Assembly (NCBI GenBank): GCA_947259165.1
Contig: CAMYKY010000040.1
Coordinates: forward strand, 1-58,386
Length of the DNA: 58,386 nucleotides
From: an uncultured Acidobacteriota bacterium
Lineage (GTDB): Bacteria; Acidobacteriota; Vicinamibacteria; Marinacidobacterales; SMYC01
Direction of reading: 5' to 3'
The notes beneath the pieces are model-generated. The model saw only the letters and a program-made list of their open reading frames with translations. It searched no databases and had not been told where the DNA came from. Numbering within the stretch: position 1 is the stretch's first letter; every line of letters begins with the position of its first letter. A program made the translations under genes and the position numbers. Positions 18,458-27,182 of the stretch are shown in pieces.

Positions 18458-19207
18458 ATGAAGAAGCTGGTTCTCTTGCGGCATGGGCAGAGTACTTGGA
18501 ACAAGGAAAATCGGTTTACGGGGTGGACGGATGTCGATCTCACGGAGCAAGGAATTAACGAAGCTCGTGAGGCGGGACGGTTGCTCCGACAGGAAGGCTT
18601 CGCGTTCGATATCGCTTATACATCTCTCCTCAAGCGGGCGATTCGGACTCTGTGGCTCGCGCTCGACGAGTTGGACTCGATGTGGATTCCGGTGCGGCGG
18701 AGCTGGCGCCTGAACGAGCGCCACTACGGCGCGCTCCAAGGGCTCAACAAGTCGGAGACCGCCGCCGAGCACGGAATGGACCAAGTCAAGATTTGGCGGC
18801 GCAGCTACGCCACGCCCCCGCCCCCGCTGGAGGTTGACGACGAGCGTTTTCCCGGCAAAGACCGGCGCTACGCGAACCTCGCCGAGGACGAGCTACCGAG
18901 AACGGAATGCCTGAAGGACACGGTCGAGCGCTTCCTTCCGTATTGGAAGGACACGATCGCCCCTGATGTCGCGCGGGGCCAAAGTGTTCTGATCGCTGCG
19001 CATGGCAACAGTTTGCGCGCCCTCGTGAAGTACCTCGACGGCATTGCCGACGACGAGATCGCTGAGCTCAACATTCCGACCGGGATCCCTTTGGTCTACG
19101 AGCTCGAAGACGACCTGACAGCAGTCCGCAACTACTATCTGGGCGACCCCGACAAAATAAAGCAAGCCACCGAAGCCGTAGCCTCCCAACTCACCAAAAA
19201 AGACTAA
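18458..19207 (+). CDS. gpmA: 2,3-bisphosphoglycerate-dependent phosphoglycerate mutase
   Basis: A 249-residue enzyme interconverting 3- and 2-phosphoglycerate. The active-site motif LRHGQSTWN (phospho-histidine at residue 9), the family segment [11 protein letters not shown], the RRSYATPPP region and the second histidine in [11 protein letters not shown] are all present, and the length fits GpmA. The GTG- or ATG-initiated start is clear at 18458, although the ribosome-binding site is weak. With pckA upstream and eno at 30064-31341 in the same window, the lower glycolytic pathway is well represented. The gene converges on the HEAT-repeat transporter at 19234 with only 26 bp between. Confidence 0.96.
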   Translation: MKKLVLLRHGQSTWNKENRFTGWTDVDLTEQGINEAREAGRLLRQEGFAFDIAYTSLLKRAIRTLWLALDELDSMWIPVRRSWRLNERHYGALQGLNKSETAAEHGMDQVKIWRRSYATPPPPLEVDDERFPGKDRRYANLAEDELPRTECLKDTVERFLPYWKDTIAPDVARGQSVLIAAHGNSLRALVKYLDGIADDEIAELNIPTGIPLVYELEDDLTAVRNYYLGDPDKIKQATEAVASQLTKKD

Positions 19208-19233
19208 CCACGGGCTCACGGAGGATGAAAGCT

Positions 19234-21897
19234 CTAGATACGGTTTTGGATGTTCCGCATTGCCTTCGACACATAGTCGCGGGTTTTGGCGTCGTCGTCG
19301 GTTTGCAAGCCCTGCAGCATCGCGAGGTTGTTTGCATCGCCGAGATTGCCGATGGCTTCGATGGCGTTGAGACGCGCTAGTTCGTACTCGTCGCCGAGCC
19401 TCTCTTCGACAGGACGGAGGTCTTCGCTACGTCCGAGGCGCCCGACGACATAGATCGCACACGCCCTCACCCAGGGTGAGCGGTGACGGGTGAGCTCGGA
19501 GAGCACTTCGTTGGGCTCCCGTGTCGGGAACTGGAAATAGGAGCTTCCGTGCTCAGCAATGACACGGGGGTTTTCGTGCTCGAACAGCGGCAAGATCCCT
19601 CCGAGCAGTACAGGTTCGACGCGCACCTCGAGCGCCTCGAGCGCGCTGGATCGAACGTATTTGTCTGGGTGGTGGATGTTGCTGAGAATCAACCTCATAC
19701 CGGGCTCGGCGATGAAGACGGCTCGCAAGATCTGATGTGCGTTGCGTTTCGCGCGCGCCACGCGCTGTACGATAGAGTCTTTGAGCAGTGCCAGCGCGGG
19801 TTCGTCGTGCAGGTGAGTCAGGGTCTCGAGCCTCACCAGGTCGTAATAGGCCTCCTCCGCTTCCAGGGAAAGGACCGGGAGCAATGCCTGACGTGCCCGT
19901 TCGGTACCGATACGATCGAGGGCACGGATCACATACCGTCGCCCTTCGACGTCGGCGCTCCAGAGGGCGAGCGTCAGCATGTCGACCGCTGGCTCGCCGC
20001 ACGACTCTAGTGCGCGAGCCGCGAGGTGCCGAGTCGCGCCGTCACCCTCCTCCAGGTAGTGAATGAGTCGTTCGAGAGCATCGCGGTCGCCGGAGCGCGC
20101 GAGGTCGAGAAACTGTTCCCGTTTCGCCGATTTCTTAGTCGCGAAAGACTCTGATGGAGCTAAGGGGTTGTCTGTCGCTCCGCCGTTGGGCGGATCCAAC
20201 TTCTCGCTGCTCGGTTGTTCAACGTCTTCTCCCGTAGCCCCGGTCAGATCTTCGATCCGGAAGATACCGCTTTGGGCGATCGACGTCATCCCGCTGGCCC
20301 GAACCCGGGGGTCGCGGTCCTCGAGGCTCTTCCGCTCCGACGCCTCGTCCCGGCGATTCACCATTTTTCCTAGCGCCGACAGCATCCGAGCCTTCACGTC
20401 CGCGTTTTTTTCTTCTCGAAAACGCTCTACGAGGAGCGATGCGGCCTCTGGTTCCTTGAGCTCGCCCGCGACTTCCACGGCGAGCAGGCGCATGGATGTC
20501 TCGTCGTTTTCAAGGGCTCGCCTCAAGCCGGAGACGTGCGCCTGCGGTGCCGGAGTCTGCACCGCTCGCGTCATGATCGACGGGAACGCGAATCGAAACC
20601 GGCTCGTCTCCTTGAGCACGTGGACCAAGCTCTCGATGTAGTACTCCTTGAGCTGAACAGTGAGGAGCAGGAAGGCGCCCGCAAGGAGAATAGCTCCGCC
20701 CAACGCGTATTTGAGCGGTAGCGCCGTGCCGACGATGAGAAACAACCCTCCGAGGAGGACACCGAACGGTTCGATGAGGGTTTCCTTGAAGGCCTTCGCA
20801 CGACCACGCCGCTCGCCCGGGATGGCGTTATAGACGAGGTCGGTGGAGGTCCGCACCAACGAGATGCGAAGGACCTTCTGTACAGCCCGCGATGCGAGAA
20901 CAGCTTTGAAGAACATCCCGGCGATCTGACCACCACTCGTGATCCAAACGCCGCCGATCGCCAAGAAAGCTCCAAGAAACGTGAGCGGTGCCAACATTAG
21001 CCCGCGGGTGACTCCGATTGCGGAGATGATGCGGTTGGCGAGCCCAAACTGAACCAGCGCGCCGACCCCGAGAACGACCGCGTTCAGCACTGCGTAGAAC
21101 GAGGTTAGCTCGTTGACGGAGCCGAAGTTTGCGTGAGCCGCTTTACCCATCAGGAAATCGAGAACCTGCGCGAGCAGAGCAAGAAGCAACAGGCAAAGCG
21201 AGAGAGTGCGCAACAAGTCGTTGCTGAGGGCGACCCTCAGGTCTTCACGAAGCCCCTTCCCAAGCTCTGCCATCCGGCCTTGCGAATCACGACGCAACGG
21301 AAGGCGCCCCCGCCATCGTTGTGCGACCCAAGTGACAGGAACGATAGCCACGGCCAAAAGGACGCCGGCGGTTGCGAGGAACGATTCCGTCGCGAAGTAC
21401 CCCGCTAGAAGCGCGGTTGCACCTGACGCCATGAGCCCTCCCATCAAGCTGAAGCCGAGAAGGATTGGGAACAAGCGTTTCGCCTGCCGCATGTCGAACA
21501 GATCCCCGGCGAGCAGCCAGAACTGGAGAAACACGAGGCTCTTCATCACGTAGCAGGCGATGTAGAGCTCGCGATAGATGAGGGCCGGCGCGAGGTCGGC
21601 GAAAGAAGGCGATACCAGAAGAATCCCGGCGAACGCGATCAATATAACGCTGAAGAGCTTCGCTCGATCGAGGCGATCGATGATGGGGATGATGACGACG
21701 CCTACGAAGATGAGGGCGACCGCGCTTCCCATATACACTTCGGGAAGGGTGTCCGGTCCGAGGTGTCTGATGAGAAGGGCAGTGGCGCCTATATCGAAGA
21801 GGCTGTGGGCTGCAGCGAGCAGGAAGTGCAACAGGCCGAGCGAGAGGACGAGTCGTCGGTCATCCTCGAGGATGTTGAGAGCCTTAGCGAGTTTCAA
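19234..21897 (-). CDS. second Npt-like transporter fused to HEAT repeats
   Basis: An 887-residue protein with the same layout as the gene at 96-2852: about twelve membrane helices in residues 1-430 (HFLLAAAHSLFDIGATALLI, YIACYVMKSLVFLQFWLL) and a soluble half of HEAT units after about 440 (SMRLLAVEVAGELKEPEAA, TRHLAARALESCGEPAVD). An acidic linker near residues 545-590 separates HEAT blocks. It overlaps by 14 bp the upstream gene for a cyclic-nucleotide-binding protein, so the two should be co-translated and probably work together as a regulated transporter or membrane sensor. The transported molecule is unknown. Confidence 0.82.
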   Translation of the reverse strand: MKLAKALNILEDDRRLVLSLGLLHFLLAAAHSLFDIGATALLIRHLGPDTLPEVYMGSAVALIFVGVVIIPIIDRLDRAKLFSVILIAFAGILLVSPSFADLAPALIYRELYIACYVMKSLVFLQFWLLAGDLFDMRQAKRLFPILLGFSLMGGLMASGATALLAGYFATESFLATAGVLLAVAIVPVTWVAQRWRGRLPLRRDSQGRMAELGKGLREDLRVALSNDLLRTLSLCLLLLALLAQVLDFLMGKAAHANFGSVNELTSFYAVLNAVVLGVGALVQFGLANRIISAIGVTRGLMLAPLTFLGAFLAIGGVWITSGGQIAGMFFKAVLASRAVQKVLRISLVRTSTDLVYNAIPGERRGRAKAFKETLIEPFGVLLGGLFLIVGTALPLKYALGGAILLAGAFLLLTVQLKEYYIESLVHVLKETSRFRFAFPSIMTRAVQTPAPQAHVSGLRRALENDETSMRLLAVEVAGELKEPEAASLLVERFREEKNADVKARMLSALGKMVNRRDEASERKSLEDRDPRVRASGMTSIAQSGIFRIEDLTGATGEDVEQPSSEKLDPPNGGATDNPLAPSESFATKKSAKREQFLDLARSGDRDALERLIHYLEEGDGATRHLAARALESCGEPAVDMLTLALWSADVEGRRYVIRALDRIGTERARQALLPVLSLEAEEAYYDLVRLETLTHLHDEPALALLKDSIVQRVARAKRNAHQILRAVFIAEPGMRLILSNIHHPDKYVRSSALEALEVRVEPVLLGGILPLFEHENPRVIAEHGSSYFQFPTREPNEVLSELTRHRSPWVRACAIYVVGRLGRSEDLRPVEERLGDEYELARLNAIEAIGNLGDANNLAMLQGLQTDDDAKTRDYVSKAMRNIQNRI

Positions 21898-22360
21898 GGC
21901 CGAGCCGTCGCGCTTGTTCCATTAGCTCGCGGTAGCGCTTGTCCGAATCGCGTAGTCGCCGGGTGAGCTCGCGGAACACTTCGAAGGCGATATCGGGGTA
22001 GTCCTGCACCGCCGAGCGAAAATCGTTCTTGTGCAGCACGAGAAGGCTCGTGTCCTCGTACGCGACCGCGGTCGCCGAGCGAGGCCGATCGTCAATGATT
22101 GCCATCTCGCCGAAATGCCCCCCGGCGCTATGGACGTCCACCTGCGTCGCCTCGCCCGCGACGTTCTGCTGAACGCTCACACGCCCGCTTCGCACCAGAT
22201 ACATCTCGTCGCCAAGATCCTGTTCGGCAAAAACGATCTCGTTGGCGCGGACAGTCTTCTCCTGGATGAAATCGGACAGCCGTTTCAACCCCTCACCCGG
22301 TACCTCGCGGAACAAAGGAGTGGTCTTCAGCGCCAGGATGACCTCCATCACCGAGAGCAT
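21884..22360 (-). CDS. cyclic-nucleotide-binding domain protein
   Basis: A 158-residue soluble protein consisting of one cyclic-nucleotide-binding (Crp-type) domain. The phosphate-binding cassette is visible as GGHFGEMAIIDDRPRSATAV (residues about 80-99), with the conserved FGE glutamate and PRSA arginine needed to hold cAMP or cGMP. There is no DNA-binding helix-turn-helix after it, so it is not a Crp-type transcription factor; a charged helix (RELTRRLRDSDKRYREL) ends the protein. Its 3' end overlaps the transporter gene by 14 bp, which argues that it controls or partners that protein. In other bacteria such domains can be fused to similar transporters, from memory. Confidence 0.85.
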   Translation of the reverse strand: MLSVMEVILALKTTPLFREVPGEGLKRLSDFIQEKTVRANEIVFAEQDLGDEMYLVRSGRVSVQQNVAGEATQVDVHSAGGHFGEMAIIDDRPRSATAVAYEDTSLLVLHKNDFRSAVQDYPDIAFEVFRELTRRLRDSDKRYRELMEQARRLGLETR

Positions 22361-22401
22361 GGCGGAGATTATATCTGTAATAAGCTCTTGTTCCGCATCC
22401 C

Positions 22402-22427
22402 CCCTCTCCCGCTTTTGCGGGAGAGGG
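22402..22427. repeat. REP-like hairpin 1
   Basis: A perfect 11-bp stem, CCCTCTCCCGC paired with GCGGGAGAGGG, closes on a TTTT loop. It has the look of the dispersed GAGAGGG palindromes found between genes in many bacterial genomes. It could act as an RNA stabiliser or bidirectional terminator. Confidence 0.6.
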
Positions 22428-22505
22428 TTCCCGAGCGTCCCGCCTTCGCTCTTGGAGCTTCGGCGAGCTCGGACATCCCTCCCTGGACATCCCCCTCACC
22501 CCAGG

Positions 22506-22530
22506 CCCTCTCCCCCCATGGGGGAGAGGG
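22506..22530. repeat. REP-like hairpin 2
   Basis: A perfect 11-bp stem, CCCTCTCCCCC paired with GGGGGAGAGGG, with a 3-nt CAT loop, about 80 bp from the first hairpin. The two share the CCCTCTCCC/GGGAGAGGG core, so they are two copies of one palindromic family and not independent terminators. Confidence 0.6.
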
Positions 22531-22755
22531 AGGGTCGGAGCGACGAGCTTCGCTCGCCGGGCAGTATTAGTCTTTCCCTACGCCGGCGTGGGGCGGTACC
22601 CCCGAAAAAGTGGGTTCGAGATCATGCGTTGAAAAAGAGTCGCTGTATCTGCAATGTAGGCAATGTCTTACGTTTTGCATCGTTTCCGGCTTCAGGCATG
22701 GCCTTTGCTATGTCTTCCGTGAGGCGATCCGCGGAAGTGGGAACCAATATCCTCA

Positions 22756-24201
22756 ATGGAGAAGGCGCTGAACGAATCCGAAACGACGATCCCGGCACAG
22801 GGCGACACACGAGCGACCGAGCAAGTGCCGACCGAAGACATCGGCGGTGGTGCAATCAGCGCCTTGTTTGATGGTTCTGAAGTCATCACCCCGCCGTCGA
22901 CGTCGAGCGTCCCGACTCCGAGCGGCCAGGTTCCCTGTTATCGCGACGAAGGGGAGACGATCCACGGCATGCTCGCCGTCAACCGTTCGCTGGCAGTTCT
23001 CTTTGTAGATGCGTCAACCCTTGCCGATATCGAGCACGACTACGGAGCCGCGATCTACGAGCAGGTCCGAGCGATCCTCACGAACTTGATCTTGGACATG
23101 AGGGGGGTCGAGACCCGACGCGATGACCTCGTGACCGTCAGCGAGGACCATGGGGACACGTTTCTGATCTTCTTGTCGAAGAAGCGAGAGGAGCGGCCTT
23201 TCGGACACGGCGATCTGGAAACGATGGCGGACCGCATTCACGAATACCTCACGCGGCGATTGACGCGCATGACCAGCTCCTATCTCCGTCGACGGCTCAA
23301 GCTCGGCATCGGTTACAGCCTCGTGCTGTACAACCCGCTCATCAACTCCGACCGGTTGGTGCTGCAGCTTATCGAGGAAGCGCGGCGCATGGCCGAAATT
23401 CAGGACTACCGATTGTCCGTGAAGAGCAAAGAAGTGCTGCAGGAGATTATTCTGAAAGAAGATGTGCGCACGGTGTTTCAGCCCATCCTCGATTTGAGAT
23501 CGCGTAAGACCCTTGGTTATGAGGGACTCACTCGCGGCCCGCAGGGTACCGAAGTCGAAAGTCCCTACATGTTGTTTGACATCGCGACGGAAGCCGAGCT
23601 CGTCTTCGAGCTGGACCGGTTATGTCGCCGCAACGCGATTATCTCGGCGGCGGAGTTGAAACCCCATCACAAGCTTTTCGTAAATCTTCTGCCGACGACG
23701 ATTCGAGACCCGGAGTTTCAGGGCGAGCAAATGCTTTCGTTCTTGAAGGAGAACAATCTGGCGCCCTCGCGAATCGTTCTCGAAATCACCGAACGTCTCG
23801 CGATCGAAAACTACGATTTGTTCCTGGAAGCGATGAAGACCTTCACGGATCTCGGGTTCGAAGTTGCCATCGACGATATGGGGGCGGGCTACTCCGGCCT
23901 CGAGAAAATCGTGCATCTGAAACCGAGGTATCTGAAGTTCGACTTGATGATGGTGCGCGACATCGACACGAGCTTCGTCAAACGTGAGATGTTGAAGGCA
24001 ATTCACTCGTTGGCCCAGAACGTCGGCGCCGACGTGATCGCTGAGGGCATCGAACGAGTAGAGGAGCTCGAAACGCTCGTGGAGCTCGGTATCCCGTACG
24101 GTCAGGGATTCCTCTTTGCCCGGCCCAAGCCCCGATTCATCGAAGTGCCCGCCGTCGAGCACCGCATCGTCAACGAAGTCCCGGGCCTCATCGTGGACTA
24201 A
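22756..24201 (+). CDS. EAL-domain c-di-GMP phosphodiesterase with degenerate GGDEF-like part
   Basis: A 481-residue cytoplasmic protein. Residues about 70-225 look like a degenerate GGDEF domain (SEDHGDTFLIF where GGDEF would sit) without cyclase residues. Residues about 235-465 form an EAL domain with the metal- and base-binding set intact: YEGLTRG (EAL as EGL), FVNLLPTTIRD, LEITERLAI, AIDDMGAGYSGL, YLKFDLMMVRDID and VIAEGIE. It should therefore hydrolyse c-di-GMP, perhaps with the degenerate domain as a GTP-binding regulator. The first 60 residues are disordered and acidic. It is divergent from the cNMP-binding gene, which places two nucleotide second messengers side by side. Confidence 0.85.
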   Translation: MEKALNESETTIPAQGDTRATEQVPTEDIGGGAISALFDGSEVITPPSTSSVPTPSGQVPCYRDEGETIHGMLAVNRSLAVLFVDASTLADIEHDYGAAIYEQVRAILTNLILDMRGVETRRDDLVTVSEDHGDTFLIFLSKKREERPFGHGDLETMADRIHEYLTRRLTRMTSSYLRRRLKLGIGYSLVLYNPLINSDRLVLQLIEEARRMAEIQDYRLSVKSKEVLQEIILKEDVRTVFQPILDLRSRKTLGYEGLTRGPQGTEVESPYMLFDIATEAELVFELDRLCRRNAIISAAELKPHHKLFVNLLPTTIRDPEFQGEQMLSFLKENNLAPSRIVLEITERLAIENYDLFLEAMKTFTDLGFEVAIDDMGAGYSGLEKIVHLKPRYLKFDLMMVRDIDTSFVKREMLKAIHSLAQNVGADVIAEGIERVEELETLVELGIPYGQGFLFARPKPRFIEVPAVEHRIVNEVPGLIVD

Positions 24202-24243
24202 ACTGGCTTACCCTCCGTGTGCTCCGAGCCTCCGTGGAGAGAC

Positions 24244-25302
24244 TCAGTTGTCGTCGGCGGGGTTGTCTGCGTGCGCGGACAAGCGCTCCAACGTTTCGTA
24301 GGGGACGCTTAGCGAGAGCTCAACGGCGTTTTCGAACTGGTCGATCTGGACCGAGTCGAGCACGGATCGGATGTCGGCGTTTCCGCCCTGCTGCAGGCTT
24401 CCGAGAGCGACGAAGCCACGAACGACCTCAGCAAGCTTGATGGCGGAGTCGAGGTTCGCGGCCAACCCTCGGGCGCGAAGCGCGACGTCGGCGTCGAGCC
24501 GGCCGGAAATCGCCAACGATTGGATCGGCGGGATCTGGCCGCCTTGAGGCAGCACGCCCCCGAAACCCTGCTCGGGCGCGGCGGAGATCCAGAAAGTGTC
24601 GTTCAGGAATGTATCTTCGCCCCAATTCTGGTTGAGTGCGGCGACGGCAGATGGCGCGCGGCCCTGCCCGGTATCGAGCATTTGCCGAATGTAGTGGCGA
24701 TCGCCCATCACGAGGGTGTCGCTGCCCAAGAACGCGAGCGCGGGCTTGTCGCCAATGCCGACGGGCGCGGCGTCTTCGTCACCCGCGTCGTCCCAGCGTC
24801 GGACCGGGTAGTAAATCGTTGTTCCCTGGTAGTCCTCGGTCTCGACATCTGCGAATTCTCGGAGCTTCGTGAGGAGACTTGGGGCATCGAACGCGCCCTG
24901 GATAGAGACTCCCCAGTTCTCCGGCGTGGGACGTCCGCGTGGGGCACTGGCGTTGCTATCCGAGTCGCTTGGATCATCGCTCGTGACGACGGCGAAGCTC
25001 AACCGGTAGAAGTCGTTCAGCGGATCGAGTCCTGTCGTCTCACGGAATTCTGCGAGCTCACCGCTCGAGCCGCGCGCCTCCAGTGCCTGTTCCCAGGCCT
25101 CGCGAAAAGGACTATTGAACAGTGAGGTGAGGTCTACATGTCCCACGACACTCGCGCCCGCGGGCATCCACTCCATCGTGGCGGGCGGAGCCGGTGACTG
25201 CGCCTCGACGCCGGAGCTTCCGACGTAGGCGATGGCGCCAATCCCGAGTCCGGCGACGACGGCGCCGATGGCTAGGGTCAGGATCCAGCGAGACTTCTTC
25301 AT
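24244..25302 (-). CDS. exported or membrane-anchored protein, possibly DUF3352-like
   Basis: I place the start at ATG 25302, preceded by GAGGAGAA, giving 352 residues and discarding an upstream extension. Residues 4-27 form a single hydrophobic helix (ILTLAIGAVVAGLGIGAIAYV), followed by a periplasmic domain that begins with MEWMPAGASVVGHVDL, a phrase typical of DUF3352-like or related proteins with a lipid-transfer-like fold. The middle contains an acidic, low-complexity stretch (residues about 108-120) and YQGTTIYY. The function is not known. It lies 183 bp downstream of the ABC operon on the same strand and may be transcribed with it. Confidence 0.65.
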   Translation of the reverse strand: MKKSRWILTLAIGAVVAGLGIGAIAYVGSSGVEAQSPAPPATMEWMPAGASVVGHVDLTSLFNSPFREAWEQALEARGSSGELAEFRETTGLDPLNDFYRLSFAVVTSDDPSDSDSNASAPRGRPTPENWGVSIQGAFDAPSLLTKLREFADVETEDYQGTTIYYPVRRWDDAGDEDAAPVGIGDKPALAFLGSDTLVMGDRHYIRQMLDTGQGRAPSAVAALNQNWGEDTFLNDTFWISAAPEQGFGGVLPQGGQIPPIQSLAISGRLDADVALRARGLAANLDSAIKLAEVVRGFVALGSLQQGGNADIRSVLDSVQIDQFENAVELSLSVPYETLERLSAHADNPADDN

Positions 25303-25485
25303 GACATTCTCCTCGACAGCGTGATGAACGGAAAGACGGAATTTCGGCGGCTTATGTTCCATTATCCGCCTTCGCGTCCATTCTGTAAAACCATGATGGC
25401 CGCTACGGCGGACGGGTCCGCCTTCGCTGCCGATCTGTAGAACCGCCGTGGTGTGCGACACCAACAGCGTGAAACGAAGCCGACA

Positions 25486-26259
25486 TCACAGTTCTTTCTT
25501 GGTGAAGATCCAGACGGCGAGCGCGTGGGTTGCGGTGCCAATCGCCAGGAGGGCGACAACGGCTTCGAGGCCGGAAGAGCGTTGTCCGATGAGTCCAGCG
25601 AGGCTACTTTGGAAGCTCTCGTGTGGCATCAACGAGTGCATGTAGTGGGTGACGGTGAGGTAGCGGATCGCGCCCGGTACGATCGACGCAGCGGCTTGCC
25701 AACCGAAGACGAAGAACAAGCCGAACAGCAGCGGTCTTTTCAACACCGTGCCGGCCAGAGAGAAGAGGCCGCTGTAGGCAAATATTCCGAGACTCGCTGC
25801 CATGAGGTCGCGCACGAGTGTCGGGAAGCGGCTGCCGAGCTCTTGCCAGCCACTTCCGGCGAGCGTCAAGTAGTAGCAGAGTACGAACGGTGGCACGAAC
25901 AAAAACATCACGATCATCAGGTTCCCGAGCATCTTTCCGACGAGAAGGTCTCGCCGCGCAAACGGTCGCGTGAGGAAATAGTGCAACGTTCCAGCCTCGG
26001 CGTCATCGATAACGACGCCGCTTGCGTAGAACAGGGTTAACATCGGCGCCACGAACGGAAGGCTGACGGCCGCCGTCAATATCGAGAACACTCCGAAGCT
26101 GGATGTCTGAGCGGCGAGCTCGAGCGCGACGGCTGCCCGGTACACGAGCGCCATCAGGACCGGTGTCGTCGCGAGTATCGCCATGCCTGCCGTGCGGGGG
26201 GAGAACAAGAGTTGAGAGAAACTCCACTGCGCCACGAGAGGAATTCGTGCCGTCATCAC
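25486..26259 (-). CDS. ABC-2 type permease
   Basis: A 257-residue membrane protein with six hydrophobic segments. It has the ABC-2 hallmark after the second helix: DDAEAGTLHYFLTRPFARRDLLVGK (two short pieces: AGTLHYFLTRP and ARRDLLVGK), which matches permeases for daunorubicin-type or NosY-like exporters. Its start overlaps the TGA of the upstream ATPase gene (ATGA), so the two subunits are co-translated and probably pair. The substrate is unknown. Confidence 0.85.
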   Translation of the reverse strand: MMTARIPLVAQWSFSQLLFSPRTAGMAILATTPVLMALVYRAAVALELAAQTSSFGVFSILTAAVSLPFVAPMLTLFYASGVVIDDAEAGTLHYFLTRPFARRDLLVGKMLGNLMIVMFLFVPPFVLCYYLTLAGSGWQELGSRFPTLVRDLMAASLGIFAYSGLFSLAGTVLKRPLLFGLFFVFGWQAAASIVPGAIRYLTVTHYMHSLMPHESFQSSLAGLIGQRSSGLEAVVALLAIGTATHALAVWIFTKKEL

Positions 26260-27182
26260 TCGACCAAGTAGTGAAACACGGCTTCGAGATTGTCATCGGG
26301 AGAAGAGACCTCGTGGATGGTTCCTTCCTCCTCGAGCACGTAGTTGGCGAGCAGCTCGTAGAAACGATCGGGCTCTCGCGTCTCGAGCTTCACTTGTTGG
26401 AGCTCTTCGGAAAACGAAATCGAGTGCAGCCCAACTTGATCGAGCAGACGCCCGGCGAGTCGTCGCGGCTCTGGAGTCGAGATCAGTATGTGATGCGGAT
26501 GGGCATCGATGAGTCGCCTTATCTCGTGGATGTTCCCGCTCGCCATGACCTTGCCCGCCGTCATCAGGACGACCTCGCGCGTCATCAACTCGACTTCGTG
26601 AAGAATGTGGCTCGAGACGAGAACGCTTTTGCCGCGCGCGCCCCAATCGCGAATCCAATCGATGACTTCGTGACGTCCTACTGGGTCGAGCCCGGTGAGT
26701 GGCTCGTCGAGGACGAGAATCTCGGGATCGTGCGCCATCGCTTGCGCGATACGCAGCCGTTGCTTCATTCCGCGTGAGAAGGACGTGACCCGACGCTTGC
26801 TTGCGCTTTCGAGACCGACGTCGTGTAACGCCTTTCGCGCGCGCTCGCGAGCAGCGTTCTCGTCGAAGCCGTGGAGGCGCATCAGATATTCGAGCCAGTC
26901 GCTCGCGTTGACCCGTGCCTGGAATTCTTCCTCCTCGGGGACGAGTCCCAGCTTTCGATGGACGTCGGGGTTGGCGAACGGAGCCGCGCCGAAAACAGAA
27001 ACCGTGCCCGAGCTTGGTCGGAGGAGTCCTGTCACGAGCTTGAGGAGTGTGGACTTTCCGGCGCCGTTGGGTCCGAGTAGTGCCGTCACTCCGGATTCAA
27101 ACGTGAGATCCACACGGCTGAGCCCGAGGACGTTGCCGTACCATCGAGAAACCGCGCAAAGCTCGACGACGGGCGGATTCAC
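26256..27182 (-). CDS. ABC transporter ATPase
   Basis: A 308-residue ATPase subunit starting with GTG at 27182, which overlaps the stop of the previous permease (GTGA). The first residues (NPPVVELCAVSRWYGN) are the normal N-terminus; a longer frame upstream is noncoding. Walker A is GPNGAGKST, the signature is FSRGMKQRL, and Walker B with the D-loop is LVLDEPLTGLDP. The C-terminal extension of about 80 residues is typical of DrrA/NosF-type exporters. It sits between two permease genes, and most likely powers the one encoded next (25486-26259). Confidence 0.92.
   Translation of the reverse strand: MNPPVVELCAVSRWYGNVLGLSRVDLTFESGVTALLGPNGAGKSTLLKLVTGLLRPSSGTVSVFGAAPFANPDVHRKLGLVPEEEEFQARVNASDWLEYLMRLHGFDENAARERARKALHDVGLESASKRRVTSFSRGMKQRLRIAQAMAHDPEILVLDEPLTGLDPVGRHEVIDWIRDWGARGKSVLVSSHILHEVELMTREVVLMTAGKVMASGNIHEIRRLIDAHPHHILISTPEPRRLAGRLLDQVGLHSISFSEELQQVKLETREPDRFYELLANYVLEEEGTIHEVSSPDDNLEAVFHYLVE

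Larger units (their letters stand above)
22361..22755. other. divergent intergenic region with palindromic repeats
   Basis: This 395-bp gap separates the divergent cNMP-binding gene and the EAL gene. No reading frame in it looks coding. It contains two GA/CT-rich hairpins, listed separately, plus a shorter GCGAGC-type snap-back near 22545-22560 (GACGAGCTTCGCTCGCC). Promoters for both genes should lie here, but I cannot pick a clear -35/-10 pair. Confidence 0.5.

Noticed and set aside
22402..22530. Possible CRISPR array
   Set aside because: Only two copies with different flanks and no regular spacers; they are hairpins of a palindromic repeat family.
25303..25464. N-terminal extension of the exported protein at 24244
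   Set aside because: The start at 25302 has GAGGAG and gives a standard membrane anchor; the extension has no export signal.
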